Origin: Ophiothrix spiculata
Lineage: Eukaryota > Echinodermata > Ophiuroidea > Amphilepidida > Ophiotrichidae
NCBI GenBank assembly: GCA_000969725.1
Contig: JXSR01S002938.1
DNA: 29,179 bases
Direction: 5' to 3' (one strand)
Made by a program: the position numbers and the translations under genes. The notes under the pieces were generated by a model, which saw only the letters and a list, made by a program, of their open reading frames with translations, had not been told where the DNA came from and made no database searches. The number at the start of each line of letters is the position of its first letter. The first letter of the stretch is position 1. This document shows positions 10,675-19,539 of this stretch, piece after piece.

Positions 10675-10850
10675 GAAAATCACAACCCACTTTTAATCCA
10701 CTATGTGGGTATAGGTGTGAACACAAAACTAATGTGGGTGGACTCCACATTGGATCTAGGTCGACCCCACATATTTGTGATGTGAACACGCACCTAGGGG
10801 TGCATATCTGAGAAAAAAAATTCAATAAACAATCTTTTGGACTTCTACAT

Positions 10851-10953
10851 TACCGTGAAAGCGCTTCGAGATCATAAAATTGTAATGTGAAGTCCAAACA
10901 ATATTTTGGACTTCTACATTACAATTTTATGATCTCGAAGCGCTTTCACGGTA
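10851..10953. repeat. Near-perfect 48-bp hairpin with a 6-nt loop
   Basis: The arm at 10851-10898 (starting TACCGTGAAAGCGCTTCG) pairs with 10905-10953, and a single one-base bulge is the only flaw. The phrase TTTGGACTTCTACATTAC also occurs just left of the hairpin (about 10836-10853), and a related inverted version lies at about 10980-10998. It is probably a small palindromic mobile element. Near-identity of the arms means it is recent, converted or constrained. Confidence 0.85.
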
Positions 10954-10959
10954 CCAACC

Positions 10960-11850
10960 ATTCTTCAGTTAGTCTCATTGTAACGTAGAAGTCTAAAACC
11001 TTGTTTATTTATTTTATACTATTAAGTGCATTAATCTTCTTAAGTATGAGAAAATTTCAGTTGGAGATAATTATGCCCAGTCTGAAAACTAAGATCCACT
11101 GCTCCAGTCAAAAAAATTGTAATTTTAAATTTAGAATCTTAAAAGAAAATATAACAAATATGTGCAGGTTTCAAAATTGGATTAGTGCATAAACAAAACA
11201 TTTGAACAAACCATATAGACTAAATGTATTTTATATTTATTGAAAAGGTATCAATTATCTTTATTTTGTTAATAAAAACATGTGTTATCACAACATACTA
11301 TAGAAAGAGTGAATGATTCAAGTCTGTTGGATTCTGGGTTGTGGTGTGTGGTTTGGGTGGGTTGGTCATTGCCATCTGTATGGCACACCTCCAGTTTGAC
11401 ATGTTTTTAGTTTGACATGGCACTATAGGTCAAAAACAATTTTTCTATACTTGGGGTACGTCTGTCAAAAAAACAAATTTAGCTGTGCCAGTTCAATAAG
11501 CTACACTGCTCCAGTTGGACACTTCATCTGACTCCATTTATCTAGAAAACCCCTTCACTTGTTCTATTTTTGTTAGACTAGCTAGCACATTGATTTCCAC
11601 TTATTTGAAATGAATTATGTTATATAGTCCAATATGGAAATTTGCTATCTAAAGTAGCACTGACGTTTTCATATTCACACATGCGTCAGTACCAGATTAG
11701 GGCATTTTCTATTATGGGTGCAACTTATAATTGGACTACAGCAACAGGGACTTCCAATCAAAATTTCCAGGGGCTCTATCAGAAGCTCTCCTGAAGTTCT
11801 TTAGAGGAGCAATTAGGGGAGCTATCTGAAAATTTCGATGTTAACCCTAA
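10960..11850. other. AT-rich DNA with no recognised gene
   Basis: Open frames are short and unremarkable. The words CTCCAGTTTGACA and AGTTTGACATG repeat around 11385-11420, but no larger structure could be followed. Confidence 0.4.
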
Positions 11851-11854
11851 CCAG

Positions 11855-12128
11855 TTGACCCTAACCCTTTGTTGTTTAAAACCCATCTTCTTGGAAATTC
11901 CTATATAAAAAATGGCTATTTAGCCTCATTCGAACGCGTGACTCGAACCCGGGACCTCTCGCATCCCAATCCAAAGTCAAGCAATACCAAGCCAAGGGGC
12001 GGGCGCTGCCTGGCAGCGATTCGGTGCCTACATATATCTCCCGTCTGTGACGTATAATGGGACTTGGAATATTTTCTTGATTTTATCCGATAGTACTTTT
12101 TAGTACTAGGGTCTGTTAGTGTTATGGT
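11855..12128 (-). mobile_element. tRNA-derived SINE-like repeat, copy 1
   Basis: On the - strand it contains a B-box-like GGGTTCGAGTC (about 11938-11950) preceded by GAGAGGTCCC and, about 45 bases earlier, an A-box-like TGGCTTGGTATTG, as in a tRNA-derived head. It shares its whole length with copy 2 at 12160-12834. It also contains the small palindrome GCTGCCTGGCAGC. It is not a functional tRNA: no complete cloverleaf is seen. Confidence 0.65.
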
Positions 12129-12399
12129 ATACATATATGCTACACATATATAGGCTCTATTAACCCTAACCCTCCGTCATTTAAAACCTATCTTTTTGGA
12201 AATTGCTATATAAAAAATGGCTATTTTGCCTCATTCGAATGCAGGACTTGAACCCGGGACCTCTCGCATCCCAATCCAAAGTCAAGCAATACCAAGCCAT
12301 GAGGCGGGCGCTGCCTGGCAGCGATTCGGTGCCTACATATATCTCCCGTCTGTGACGTAATGGGACTTAAGACTATTTTCTTGATTTTATCCGATAGTA

Positions 12400-12546
12400 T
12401 ACAAATATTAACTGCTTATGAGGGTGACGGTAAAAATATACCATCCCGAATTGAAAGATTGATCGGCTCGTGAAATGGAACAATCAATCTTTCAATAATG
12501 GATGGTATATTTTACCATCACACGAATATAAACAGTTAATATTTGT
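12400..12546. mobile_element. Small foldback element inserted at a TA
   Basis: The ends ACAAATATTAACTG (12401) and CAGTTAATATTTGT (to 12546) are exact reverse complements. The symmetry continues inward through GGTAAAAATATACCATCC/GGATGGTATATTTTACC to a centre at about 12460-12490 (TTGAAAGATTGAT/ATCAATCTTTCAA). The whole unit is nearly one long palindrome. No coding sequence is present. Confidence 0.75.
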
Positions 12547-12547
12547 T

Positions 12548-12802
12548 TTATATAACTCATCTATAGATTCTAGTCATTTGGTAACATATTTAAACTATTG
12601 TACTTACCCATTACAATAGGTCCCTACTGTATACTGTAGATTTTAAACCAGTATACGATATAAGAAACGATATATACTATCACACGGATGCAAGTGATAG
12701 TAAAGACTATCAAACGGATGATAGTGATAGTAAAAATGACAAACGGTCACATGTTACAATCTTGCCAATCAAATGACTAGAATCTATGGATAAGTTATAT
12801 AA
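12548..12802. mobile_element. MITE with about 34-bp terminal inverted repeats
   Basis: The left end, TTATATAACTCATCTATAG then ATTCTAGTCATTTGG, mirrors the right end CCAATCAAATGACTAGAAT then CTATGGATAAGTTATATAA. The outer boundaries coincide with a TA duplication in the SINE copy. Inside, two 30-bp units of the form ACTATCAxACGGATGxxAGT lie in tandem (about 12679-12738). Confidence 0.72.
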
Positions 12803-12839
12803 TACTTTTTAGTACTAGGGTCCGTTAGGGTTATTACCA

Positions 12840-13530
12840 TCATGCAAGGTGCTCTATTAATTGAGCTTCCATAAAGCATTTGAGGGGAGCAGGGTGGCTC
12901 AACATAGCTCACTCTCCTTAAACGGAAGTCCCTGCAGCAATGTGTGGGACTGAAAATGTGTTTGACTAACGACATACGGATTCAATTGGCTGAAGTCATA
13001 TGTCCCTCCTTCTCAGTTATTGGTTAATAAACAACAGAAACATATTAGGTTTCAAATCACAACCTCACCTTTAAGGGCATCAAGACCCAGGAATCAATCT
13101 TTCTATGGCTTGGCATGAGATACATTGCACAAACCACTTGCAAGGGGTGAGGGTTAAACAATTTTAAACTGTCTATTTTTAAGTGTTAGGGAACCCTAGT
13201 ACATGCTGTAATTTATTTTCACATCAGGTGGCATTACTAGCGTTTGTGAACAGTACACAACAGAGATTGCTCATATACCCCTAGCAACTTGCCATTGCTT
13301 GACGTTATAATAAGGGTGCCAAAGGATGGATTTTAATCTCAGAAACCTGTCTTTGAGAATTGAAGTTCCCTCTTTTCACTATGCATTGTTGACAATGGTG
13401 AAAAAATTCCTTGTGTTATGTTAATTTAATTGCATACAGGAATTAAAGAATGACCCGAGTCCATGTTTATTTTATGTCACATACGAGCAATTGGCAGAGC
13501 TGGTATGCCATAGCAACAAAACCCGCATGA
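12840..13530. other. Intergenic DNA with no recognised gene
   Basis: No coding pattern or clear repeat pairing was found between the SINE pair and the 18-bp tandem repeat. Confidence 0.4.
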
Positions 13531-13534
13531 GCAT

Positions 13535-13588
13535 TAACTTGGAGGTGTATTGTAACTTGGAGGTGTATTGTAACTTGGAGGTGTATTG
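13535..13588 (+). repeat. Three perfect 18-bp tandem units
   Basis: TAACTTGGAGGTGTATTG is repeated exactly three times (13535, 13553 and 13571). It lies 28 bp before the start of the large duplicated block. Confidence 0.95.
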
Positions 13589-13615
13589 TTGTGAACTCGG
13601 TATATCGTAAAACTT

Positions 13616-14739
13616 GTATGGGCATTGTCAGTTGTAGCTTAATTGGCCAACTACTCTTTGTATATGTCACTTATGCATACCCCTTGTCAATTTATACAGA
13701 CTATACACTATATATATGCAAATCTCTTGTAGCGAAGACAACTGGTTTCAGTAAAATGTGGGCAATTTTGATCCTTTGATTGTGTACTATTCAGTAGGAA
13801 TTGACAAAACTGCATGTACAAACACTACCATAAATGAACAATTATCATTCGCTGCCTACTGTTACATCAAGGGTTGAGAGCCACAAGGCTGTATCTGCAT
13901 GAAAAAAGAGCCACAAGGCTGTATTTGCATGTGCAAATACGGCCTTGTGGCTCTTGTTGCCCGTGCATATACGGCCTTATGGCTCTCAACCCTTGACATA
14001 TGGTTCCCCTAGTTGGCAGTGTGAGTCAGCCTTAGCAGTAGTGTTCCTGCCATGGCCTTGTGGTACACCATTGGCGCAGTAGCACTGGAAATTGACGTAA
14101 CTGATTTCTGAAAATGTGTGAAAAAGCCGCCTCTTCTTTGTTTATTCAGCTAATGTTAGCCTCAGTTGTGGTTTTGGTGCAAAAACTTCAACTTTGTCAA
14201 ATTGGCACAAGCTCAAAAACCTTAGCATTGCATAATGAAAATTGCTAACTAGTGTCTAGCAGCTTCACATTGACCCAAGACACTGAAATCAGTTGACTAC
14301 ATGTATGGGTGAAATTGATTTTATGAAAAGCAGATAAACATCTCACTTTAGGGGAAGGTTCGCTGTAGAATTCAAGGTACTGCTCCTTTGTTTCATACTG
14401 TATTATTAGTGGTTTATTTTGCGCTACATTAATTTTTGCGCTTTTCACGCTCAGTTCGCCTAGCGCAAAAAGTGGTATGTATATACCGCCGCACGTTTAA
14501 AAAAATCACAAGCGCAAAAATTCAAGCACGCGAAATGATTCAAAATAACTCAAATTTAGACTTGGGCGATAATAGGTACAATAACTCTGCTCCATGAGCG
14601 ACACAAGATGGTTGAGAAAACTGGTTCCCCTATAAAAAATTCCTTGGTTATACACCTGCCCTGCTCATCTGGACAATCTTTTATCAGCTTAATAATCAGG
14701 ACTTATTATAATTTGAAAACCAACTGTCATTGTTGGTTA
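13616..14739 (+). repeat. Large duplicated block, copy 1 (runs into the assembly gap)
   Basis: The sequence from GTATGGGCATTG onward is matched in order by 15053-16783. Shared landmarks are TTGACAAAACTGCATG, the double palindrome, CTAATGTTAGCCTCAGTTGT, TTTCATACTGTAT, the GCGC-rich stretch near 14440-14540, and CCAACTGTCATTGTTGGTTA at the end. Copy 1 lacks about 230 bp present in copy 2 after TTTGTAT and about 310 bp present after CTTGGGCG. No gene was recognised in it. Confidence 0.85.
13867..13996. repeat. Nested double palindrome in copy 1
   Basis: The outer arms (TCAAGGGTTGAGAGCCACAA... and ...GGCTCTCAACCCTTGA) enclose an inner hairpin at 13906-13955 with 24-bp arms and a 2-nt loop. The unit GAGCCACAAGGCTGTAT thus occurs four times, two in each orientation. 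It could extrude as a two-stage cruciform. Confidence 0.88.
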
Positions 14740-14811
14740 NNNNNNNNNNNNNNNNNNNNNNNNNNNNNNNNNNNNNNNNNNNNNNNNNNNNNNNNNNNNN
14801 NNNNNNNNNNN
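14740..14811. other. Assembly gap (72 N)
   Basis: A run of undetermined bases lies exactly where copy 1 of the duplicated block ends. Sequence on the right of the gap does not continue the block. Confidence 0.99.
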
Positions 14812-15563
14812 CGCCACACTTGTACGGCAAAGTTCAAACCATTGTCTTTCTAAAATTATGTAACCCATGAAGACCAAATTACTGCCACAAAAAGCAGAAA
14901 CTGTAAGCTTTTAAATGAGACATTAAGCAAGTCTGTATAGGTCAAGGAATAGTGAATTGACATGAAATTAAGTTCGAGAACCCATGAAAAAATGTAACAA
15001 CACCACCTTTTTAGCATACCCACCTAATGAAATGCCACTGTATGGGCAATCCGTATGGGCATTGCCTGTTGTAGCATCCAGCTCAGTCGTAGCTTGACCA
15101 ACTACTCTTTGTATAGGCCTATACCATATATCAACTCATCAAATTCAACTACTCATTTTTTGAATTTAGATCATTTTACAGTTGAGCGCTTTTATACTAG
15201 CGTGCAAAAATGGTTAAAATAACTTAATGAAGTGTCGGTCATAGAGTATGACTTTTTGTCAAACCTTTGGAAAAGGGGATAAAAGGAGATTGTCAGATGG
15301 AAAATAGTTGAATTAGACAAGTGAATAGGGCAAGGGTATGCATAATATGTCACTTACACATACCCTTGTCAATTTATACGCACTATACACTGCGAAAGTG
15401 ACACTTCTTAATGTATGCAAGTATCTTGTAGCGAAGGCAATTGGTTTCAATAAAACGTGTGCAATTTTGTTCTCCACCATTGTCTATTCAGTAGCAATTG
15501 ACAAAACTGCATGGACAAACACTACCACAAAAGAACAATTATCATTCACTGCTTACTGTTACA

Positions 15564-15705
15564 TCAAGGGTTGAGAGCCACAAGGTCGTATCTGCATAAA
15601 AAAAGAGCCACAATGCTGTATTTGCACATTAGCATGTGCAAATACAGCCTTGTAGCTCTTGTTGCCCGTGCTTTAATATACAGCCTTATGGCTCTCAACC
15701 CTTGA
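15564..15705. repeat. Nested double palindrome in copy 2
   Basis: It is the counterpart of 13867-13996, with the same outer TCAAGGGTTGAGAGCC arms and an inner hairpin around TTTGCACATTAGCATGTGCAAA. The inner loop is a few bases larger than in copy 1, and the arms carry independent small changes. Confidence 0.85.
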
Positions 15706-16377
15706 CATGTCAGTCCCCTAGTCTGCAATGTGAGTCAGCCTTAGTAGTAGTGTTCGTACACCATTGGCACAGTAGCATGGGAAATTGGCGTAACTGATTT
15801 CTGAAAATGTGTGAAAAAGGCACCTTTCTTTTTCATTCAGCTAATGTTAGCCTCAGTTGTGGTTTTGGTGCAAAAACTTCAACTTTGTCAAATTGGCACA
15901 AGCTTGAAAACCTTATTTACAGTGAACACTGCTTAGCAGTGCATAATAAAAATTGCTAATGCTAGTGTCTTTTTTAGCAGCTTCACCTCGACCCAAGACA
16001 CTGAAATCAGTTGACTACATGTATGGGCAAAATTGATTTTATGAAAAGCAGATATATAACACACTTTAGGGGAAGGTTCTCTGTAGAATTTAAGGTAATG
16101 CTCCTTTGTTTCATACTGTATAAGTGGTTTATTTCGCGCTACATTAATTTTTCGCGCTTTTCACTCTCAGTTCGCCTAGCGCAAAAATAAATGTATATTG
16201 CGCGAAAAGTGGTATGTATATATATACCGCCGCACGTTAAAAAAATCACAAGCGCAAAAATTTAAGCACACGAAATGATTCAAAATAACTCAAATTTAGA
16301 CTTGGGCGAAAATCACTGAGCGTGAAAATATTGGCGTTTTTTAGTATTACATCTGCATATGAATAGATTTGTTACAC

Positions 16378-16692
16378 CCAAGGAATTTTTATAGGGGAAC
16401 AGGTACTCGTGGCCATTTTGATTTCACCACTATGTTAATCGTATGGGACGGCAGCCATCTTGGATTGTCGCTCATAGAGGGTGAGTTATTGTACCTCCGG
16501 CATTTTACGGCTCCACGTGCCACACTTCGAGAGTCTTTGCAACGGATTAGCGGGAAAATTGGCGTACTTTGATCAGAGCAAGTCGCAATACACGCTACTT
16601 GAAACGCAAAATATATCCGGAGGACAATAACTCTGCTCCATGAGCGACACAAGATGGCGGAGAAAACTGGTTCTCCTATAAAAAATTCCTTG
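16378..16692. mobile_element. Foldback element with imperfect inverted arms of 80-120 bp
   Basis: The left arm (CCAAGGAATTTTTATAGGGG, GCCATCTTGG, GTCGCTCAT, GAGTTATTGTACCTCCGG) mirrors the right arm (CCGGAGGACAATAACTC, ATGAGCGAC, AAGATGGCGG, CCTATAAAAAATTCCTTGG). Copy 1 of the duplicated block has only the right arm (about 14580-14647). The 157-residue frame on the - strand across this region is a by-product of the repeat. Confidence 0.65.
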
Positions 16693-16789
16693 GTTATACA
16701 CCTGCCATGCTCATCTGGACAATATTGTATCAGCTTAATAAACTTACTATTATAATTTGAAAACCAACTGTCATTGTTGGTTACTGAAA

Positions 16790-17600
16790 ATTGTTGTTCT
16801 GTGCGTATCATTTTATGACTTAAAAACAATATAAAACAAATAATACAAGGAGCCAAGACCACTTCTTCTGCACACCCTCCAGGGAGTCAACCAAACTACT
16901 TTTTTAAAGTTATAAAGTTATAAGTAAACTATTGGACTTAATTGATTGCTTACTTGCAAATGTTCATCCAAACACTTTGGACAACTGCAGAGATGAATTG
17001 GTGGTATTGTTTGGAGTTGAGTTTTTCCTTAGACATGTATGACTCTAAAACAGAATTCGGGTGTTGCCAAAATAAAAATTGGCCTCAGAGAGCCGAGAGC
17101 TAGCCAAGATGGCTGCCAAAACCCATTTTAATGGCTCAAAGCAACTTGTAAACCACTATGTCAAAAGTGATTATTGGCTTATTAAATGGGTTTGGAGATC
17201 AACAAATATGTTTGGTTCAAAAGTAGGTCATATACATGTTACAAATTCAAATGGCCACTAAAATTGCTGCAATAAAATATTTTGGTAAAAATCTTAGATA
17301 TCCCTTTTTATTTTTGCGAACATCCCAATTATTTTCTAGGGTCATAAACTGAACCTAAAAGTGAATTTTAGTATGGCCAACTTCAGAATGAAGGGAAAGT
17401 GTTCATGGCTCCCTTTCTGATTGAAACACATTTTCAGCTTAAAGCTTGTTGAAGTTAAATCTGGTTTCAAGGTCTGCCATTTTGTTAAATGGTTGCTGCA
17501 AATAAATGATTTGTAGCGGTCATACTACAATATTGGCAATTGTACATCGAGCTAATTCCGCTAGGAGTGTAAGTGCACAAATAAAAAACTGGTATCTTTT
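16790..17600. other. Intergenic DNA with no recognised gene
   Basis: Only short frames are seen. CCAAGATGGCTGCCAAAA at about 17105 resembles a common motif in repeats and is not evidence of a gene. Confidence 0.4.
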
Positions 17601-17621
17601 ACGCATATTAAAGGAAATTTT

Positions 17622-17915
17622 ATGGCCAGCTTTAAGTTTGATGTACAGGGATTCAAACATATGTTACAGAATGATTCATCACAAATCAAAATGATGTATT
17701 CATGCATCTGCACTTTCTCGTTCCCAAAGAGCGGCTACGAATACGTGGATGCAGAGTCGTTGATTTATAATGAATCGCTCTGTGACATGTTTCAATCCCT
17801 TTCAACAATGAAAATCTTCCTAAAACATATTATACAAATATATACTGACTTGAACATCTCTGGTAAAAACTATGATCTGGTAGTGACTACAATTGCATGC
17901 CCCAAAGTAAAATAG
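17622..17915 (+). CDS. Unrecognised 97-residue open frame
   Basis: The frame begins ATGGCC and ends TAG, reading MASFKFDVQGFKHMLQNDSS and onward to ...YDLVVTTIACPKVK. I recognise no family. The composition is mixed (charged, aromatic and Cys residues) rather than low-complexity, which is the only reason to list it. In DNA this AT-rich, a frame of about 290 bases can arise by chance. No splice-linked neighbours were found, and no clear signal peptide or membrane segment is visible. It may be a fragment of a gene, a repeat or noise. Confidence 0.2.
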   Translation: MASFKFDVQGFKHMLQNDSSQIKMMYSCICTFSFPKSGYEYVDAESLIYNESLCDMFQSLSTMKIFLKHIIQIYTDLNISGKNYDLVVTTIACPKVK

Positions 17916-17981
17916 CTAAATTTTAGTCACTGAAAGATCAAACTTTTAATCAAGAGATCTGAAAAAGTCAGGTTTTTTTTC

Positions 17982-18352
17982 ATATACCGCATTAATAATT
18001 TTTTGATTTCTGTAATTTTTATATGCCACAAGGCTCTCATTAAGTACGGTTATACATCTTATTTAGAAATTAACTCGCACAATGCCAACTAGAAATGTGT
18101 TCGTAGGTTATACGTGTAAAAGATTGTGCGTGTAAGTTTGATGCATGCATAATTTTTCGTGTGAAAGTTGCTTCGCATATAAGGTAAATGGTGTCGTCGC
18201 TAAAAAGTACTGTCAAAAGCACTATTTAAAGCTAATATTTACTATTTAGGGCTTTCCTCGATATGGATATATGGTTATAGCTATTTGAATTTTAAATCAT
18301 GTGATCGTATTTTATCCAATCAACTCTGTTAAACTCATTAATGCGGTATATA
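17982..18352. repeat. Possible MITE defined by 15-bp inverted ends
   Basis: ATATACCGCATTAATAA near 17981 mirrors CATTAATGCGGTATATA near 18336-18352. The interior is AT-rich and non-coding. Only the ends match, so this is tentative. Confidence 0.4.
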
Positions 18353-18480
18353 ACATGCATTATGTATATCTTTCTATGTTGATAAAAATCTTTCTCGTTA
18401 TGAAATACTTATCAAAAATCTAGAGCAGAAATGTTAGTTTTGGTATGTTTGCTGGTTTGCAACTACTGGTACATACTCAA

Positions 18481-18782
18481 AGTTCTCAAAACTGGTGAAC
18501 AGTTCTTTTTCTTATGCGTACCGCGTAAACTCTCTCATAGACGCTCTAATAACTGAGGGTTATAATTATAAGTTCTCAAAACTGATGAACAGTGCATCAA
18601 CTTATGTGTTTGAGGTAAACTCAATTCCATGAAGATGGTGTCGGGCAAGACGTTTTAACAATTGAGGGTTACTCCAATATCTAAAAACTGATGATCAGTG
18701 CATTGACTTTTGCGAATCGCATAAACTTCGTTGGTTTCATGTAGACGTTGCCGAGTGACATGCTCTAACAACCGAGGGTTGA
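18481..18782 (+). repeat. Three diverged tandem units of about 90-110 bp
   Basis: Each unit starts (AGTT)CTCAAAACTGATGAACAGT, continues with a TTATGCGT-like and a GTAAACT-like phrase and ends AACTGAGGGTT. Starts are at about 18481, 18571 and 18675. The units are clearly related but diverged. The array lies about 150 bp downstream of the GTF2E1 stop codon and could be in its 3' UTR. Confidence 0.7.
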
Positions 18783-18873
18783 TAGTAAATCAACAATAGT
18801 ATGCTAGTGAACAAGGAGATACAGTACGTGAGTTGTTGAAATCCATATCAATCATGGACCTTGTCGGGCTTTG

Positions 18874-18885
18874 CCCCCCCCCCCC
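18874..18885. repeat. Poly-C tract
   Basis: A run of 12 C lies just after the GTF2E1 stop codon (poly-G in the transcript sense), within the probable 3' UTR. Confidence 0.9.
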
Positions 18886-18929
18886 TCCACAGGCTCTTGT
18901 ACATTCCCTGGGAGGTCCATCTGGATGAA

Positions 18930-19539
18930 CTAATCATACATAGCAGAGTAAGCTTCTTGTCCCAGTTTAATATATTCCTCCTTCTCAGCATGTGACATCT
19001 GAGCCACATGTTCATCAGTCACTTCTTGGAATGCCATCAGATTCCCGGCAACCATCACCATCACCTCATCATCATCATCATCGTCATCCCCACTATCCAT
19101 CTGTACCGTACTATCATTTGTAATCGGTACCGTTGACGTAGACGGAAATTCATCGTCCGATGCACTGGCATCGCTCTCGTCGCTTTTATCTTCAGGAATA
19201 ACCACCTGCGTGGTGGCGCCACCAGTTTTACTTTCATGAGCGAGTAAGGCACGCATAATTTCTTCATTAGTCTTTTTATTGACTTCATGAGTTGGACTTT
19301 TGGGTAAACCACTATCTGTTCCTGTAGTTGGTTCAATGATAGCGCCCTCAACAGTACTTTCAGTCAGCCATTTCGGGCGTTCTTTAGCAGGTTCAATGTT
19401 TGTTTTGTCCGCCGTGGCTTCTTCGCCGACGTTGATGGTGACTTGTTGGTTGTAGATGTCCACCCCTGTATTCTTTGTTGCATCGCCACTCCAGGTGGTG
19501 TGTGGTCCTGATGGTCTGTGGGGTCCTGTTGCTGATGTC
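18930..19539 (-). CDS. GTF2E1: GTF2E1 coding exon 4 (linker, acidic tail, stop)
   Basis: This 610-nt exon follows the acceptor TTGTTTGCAAACAG. Its first base completes an Arg codon begun in exon 3. It encodes a Pro/Gly/Thr-rich start, [28 protein letters not shown], a Ser/Asp-rich segment, an uninterrupted run of seven Asp, and the conserved end VMVMVAG..FQEV, then [16 protein letters not shown]. It stops with TAG at 18930-18932. The open frame runs on upstream past the acceptor, to about 19556, but that part is intron. Confidence 0.96.

Larger units (their letters stand above)
8675..10796. mobile_element. Putative non-autonomous DNA element, split by a second element
   Basis: The left end, TAGGGCGTGATCACACC followed by GTCGACCC, mirrors the right end GTCGACCCCACAT, then TGTGAACACGCACCTA. 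Inside both halves the words GTGTGAACAC or GTGATCAC and ACCCACATTA recur in both orientations. The 1.3-kb element at 9239-10546 lies between the halves. Without it this element would be about 0.8 kb. No coding capacity is seen. The pairing of the ends is moderately convincing; the superfamily is not determined. Confidence 0.5.
12160..12834 (-). mobile_element. tRNA-derived SINE-like repeat, copy 2, interrupted at 12400-12802
   Basis: It matches copy 1 from TTAACCCTAACCCT through CCGATAGTA, is then interrupted, and resumes at TACTTTTTAGTACTAGGG (12803). Copy 1 preserves the uninterrupted site, CCGATAGTACTTTTTAG. The B box is GGTTCAAGTCC on the - strand (12244-12254) and the A-box-like segment lies at 12287-12299. 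About 92% of bases look shared by eye. Confidence 0.7.
15053..16783 (+). repeat. Large duplicated block, copy 2
   Basis: It is collinear with 13616-14739 but carries two extra segments: about 15117-15345, beginning after TTTGTAT, and about 16313-16623, part of a foldback element. Small indels are scattered throughout. By eye the shared parts differ at roughly one base in ten. No gene was recognised; open frames here follow the repeats. Confidence 0.85.

Noticed and set aside
12244-12299. Possible functional tRNA gene
   Set aside because: A and B boxes are present, but the arms do not form a cloverleaf, and two copies share long non-tRNA flanks, which indicates a SINE.
16389-16862. 157-residue open frame on the - strand
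   Set aside because: It spans both arms of a foldback element, and the arms explain its length; no family signature is present.
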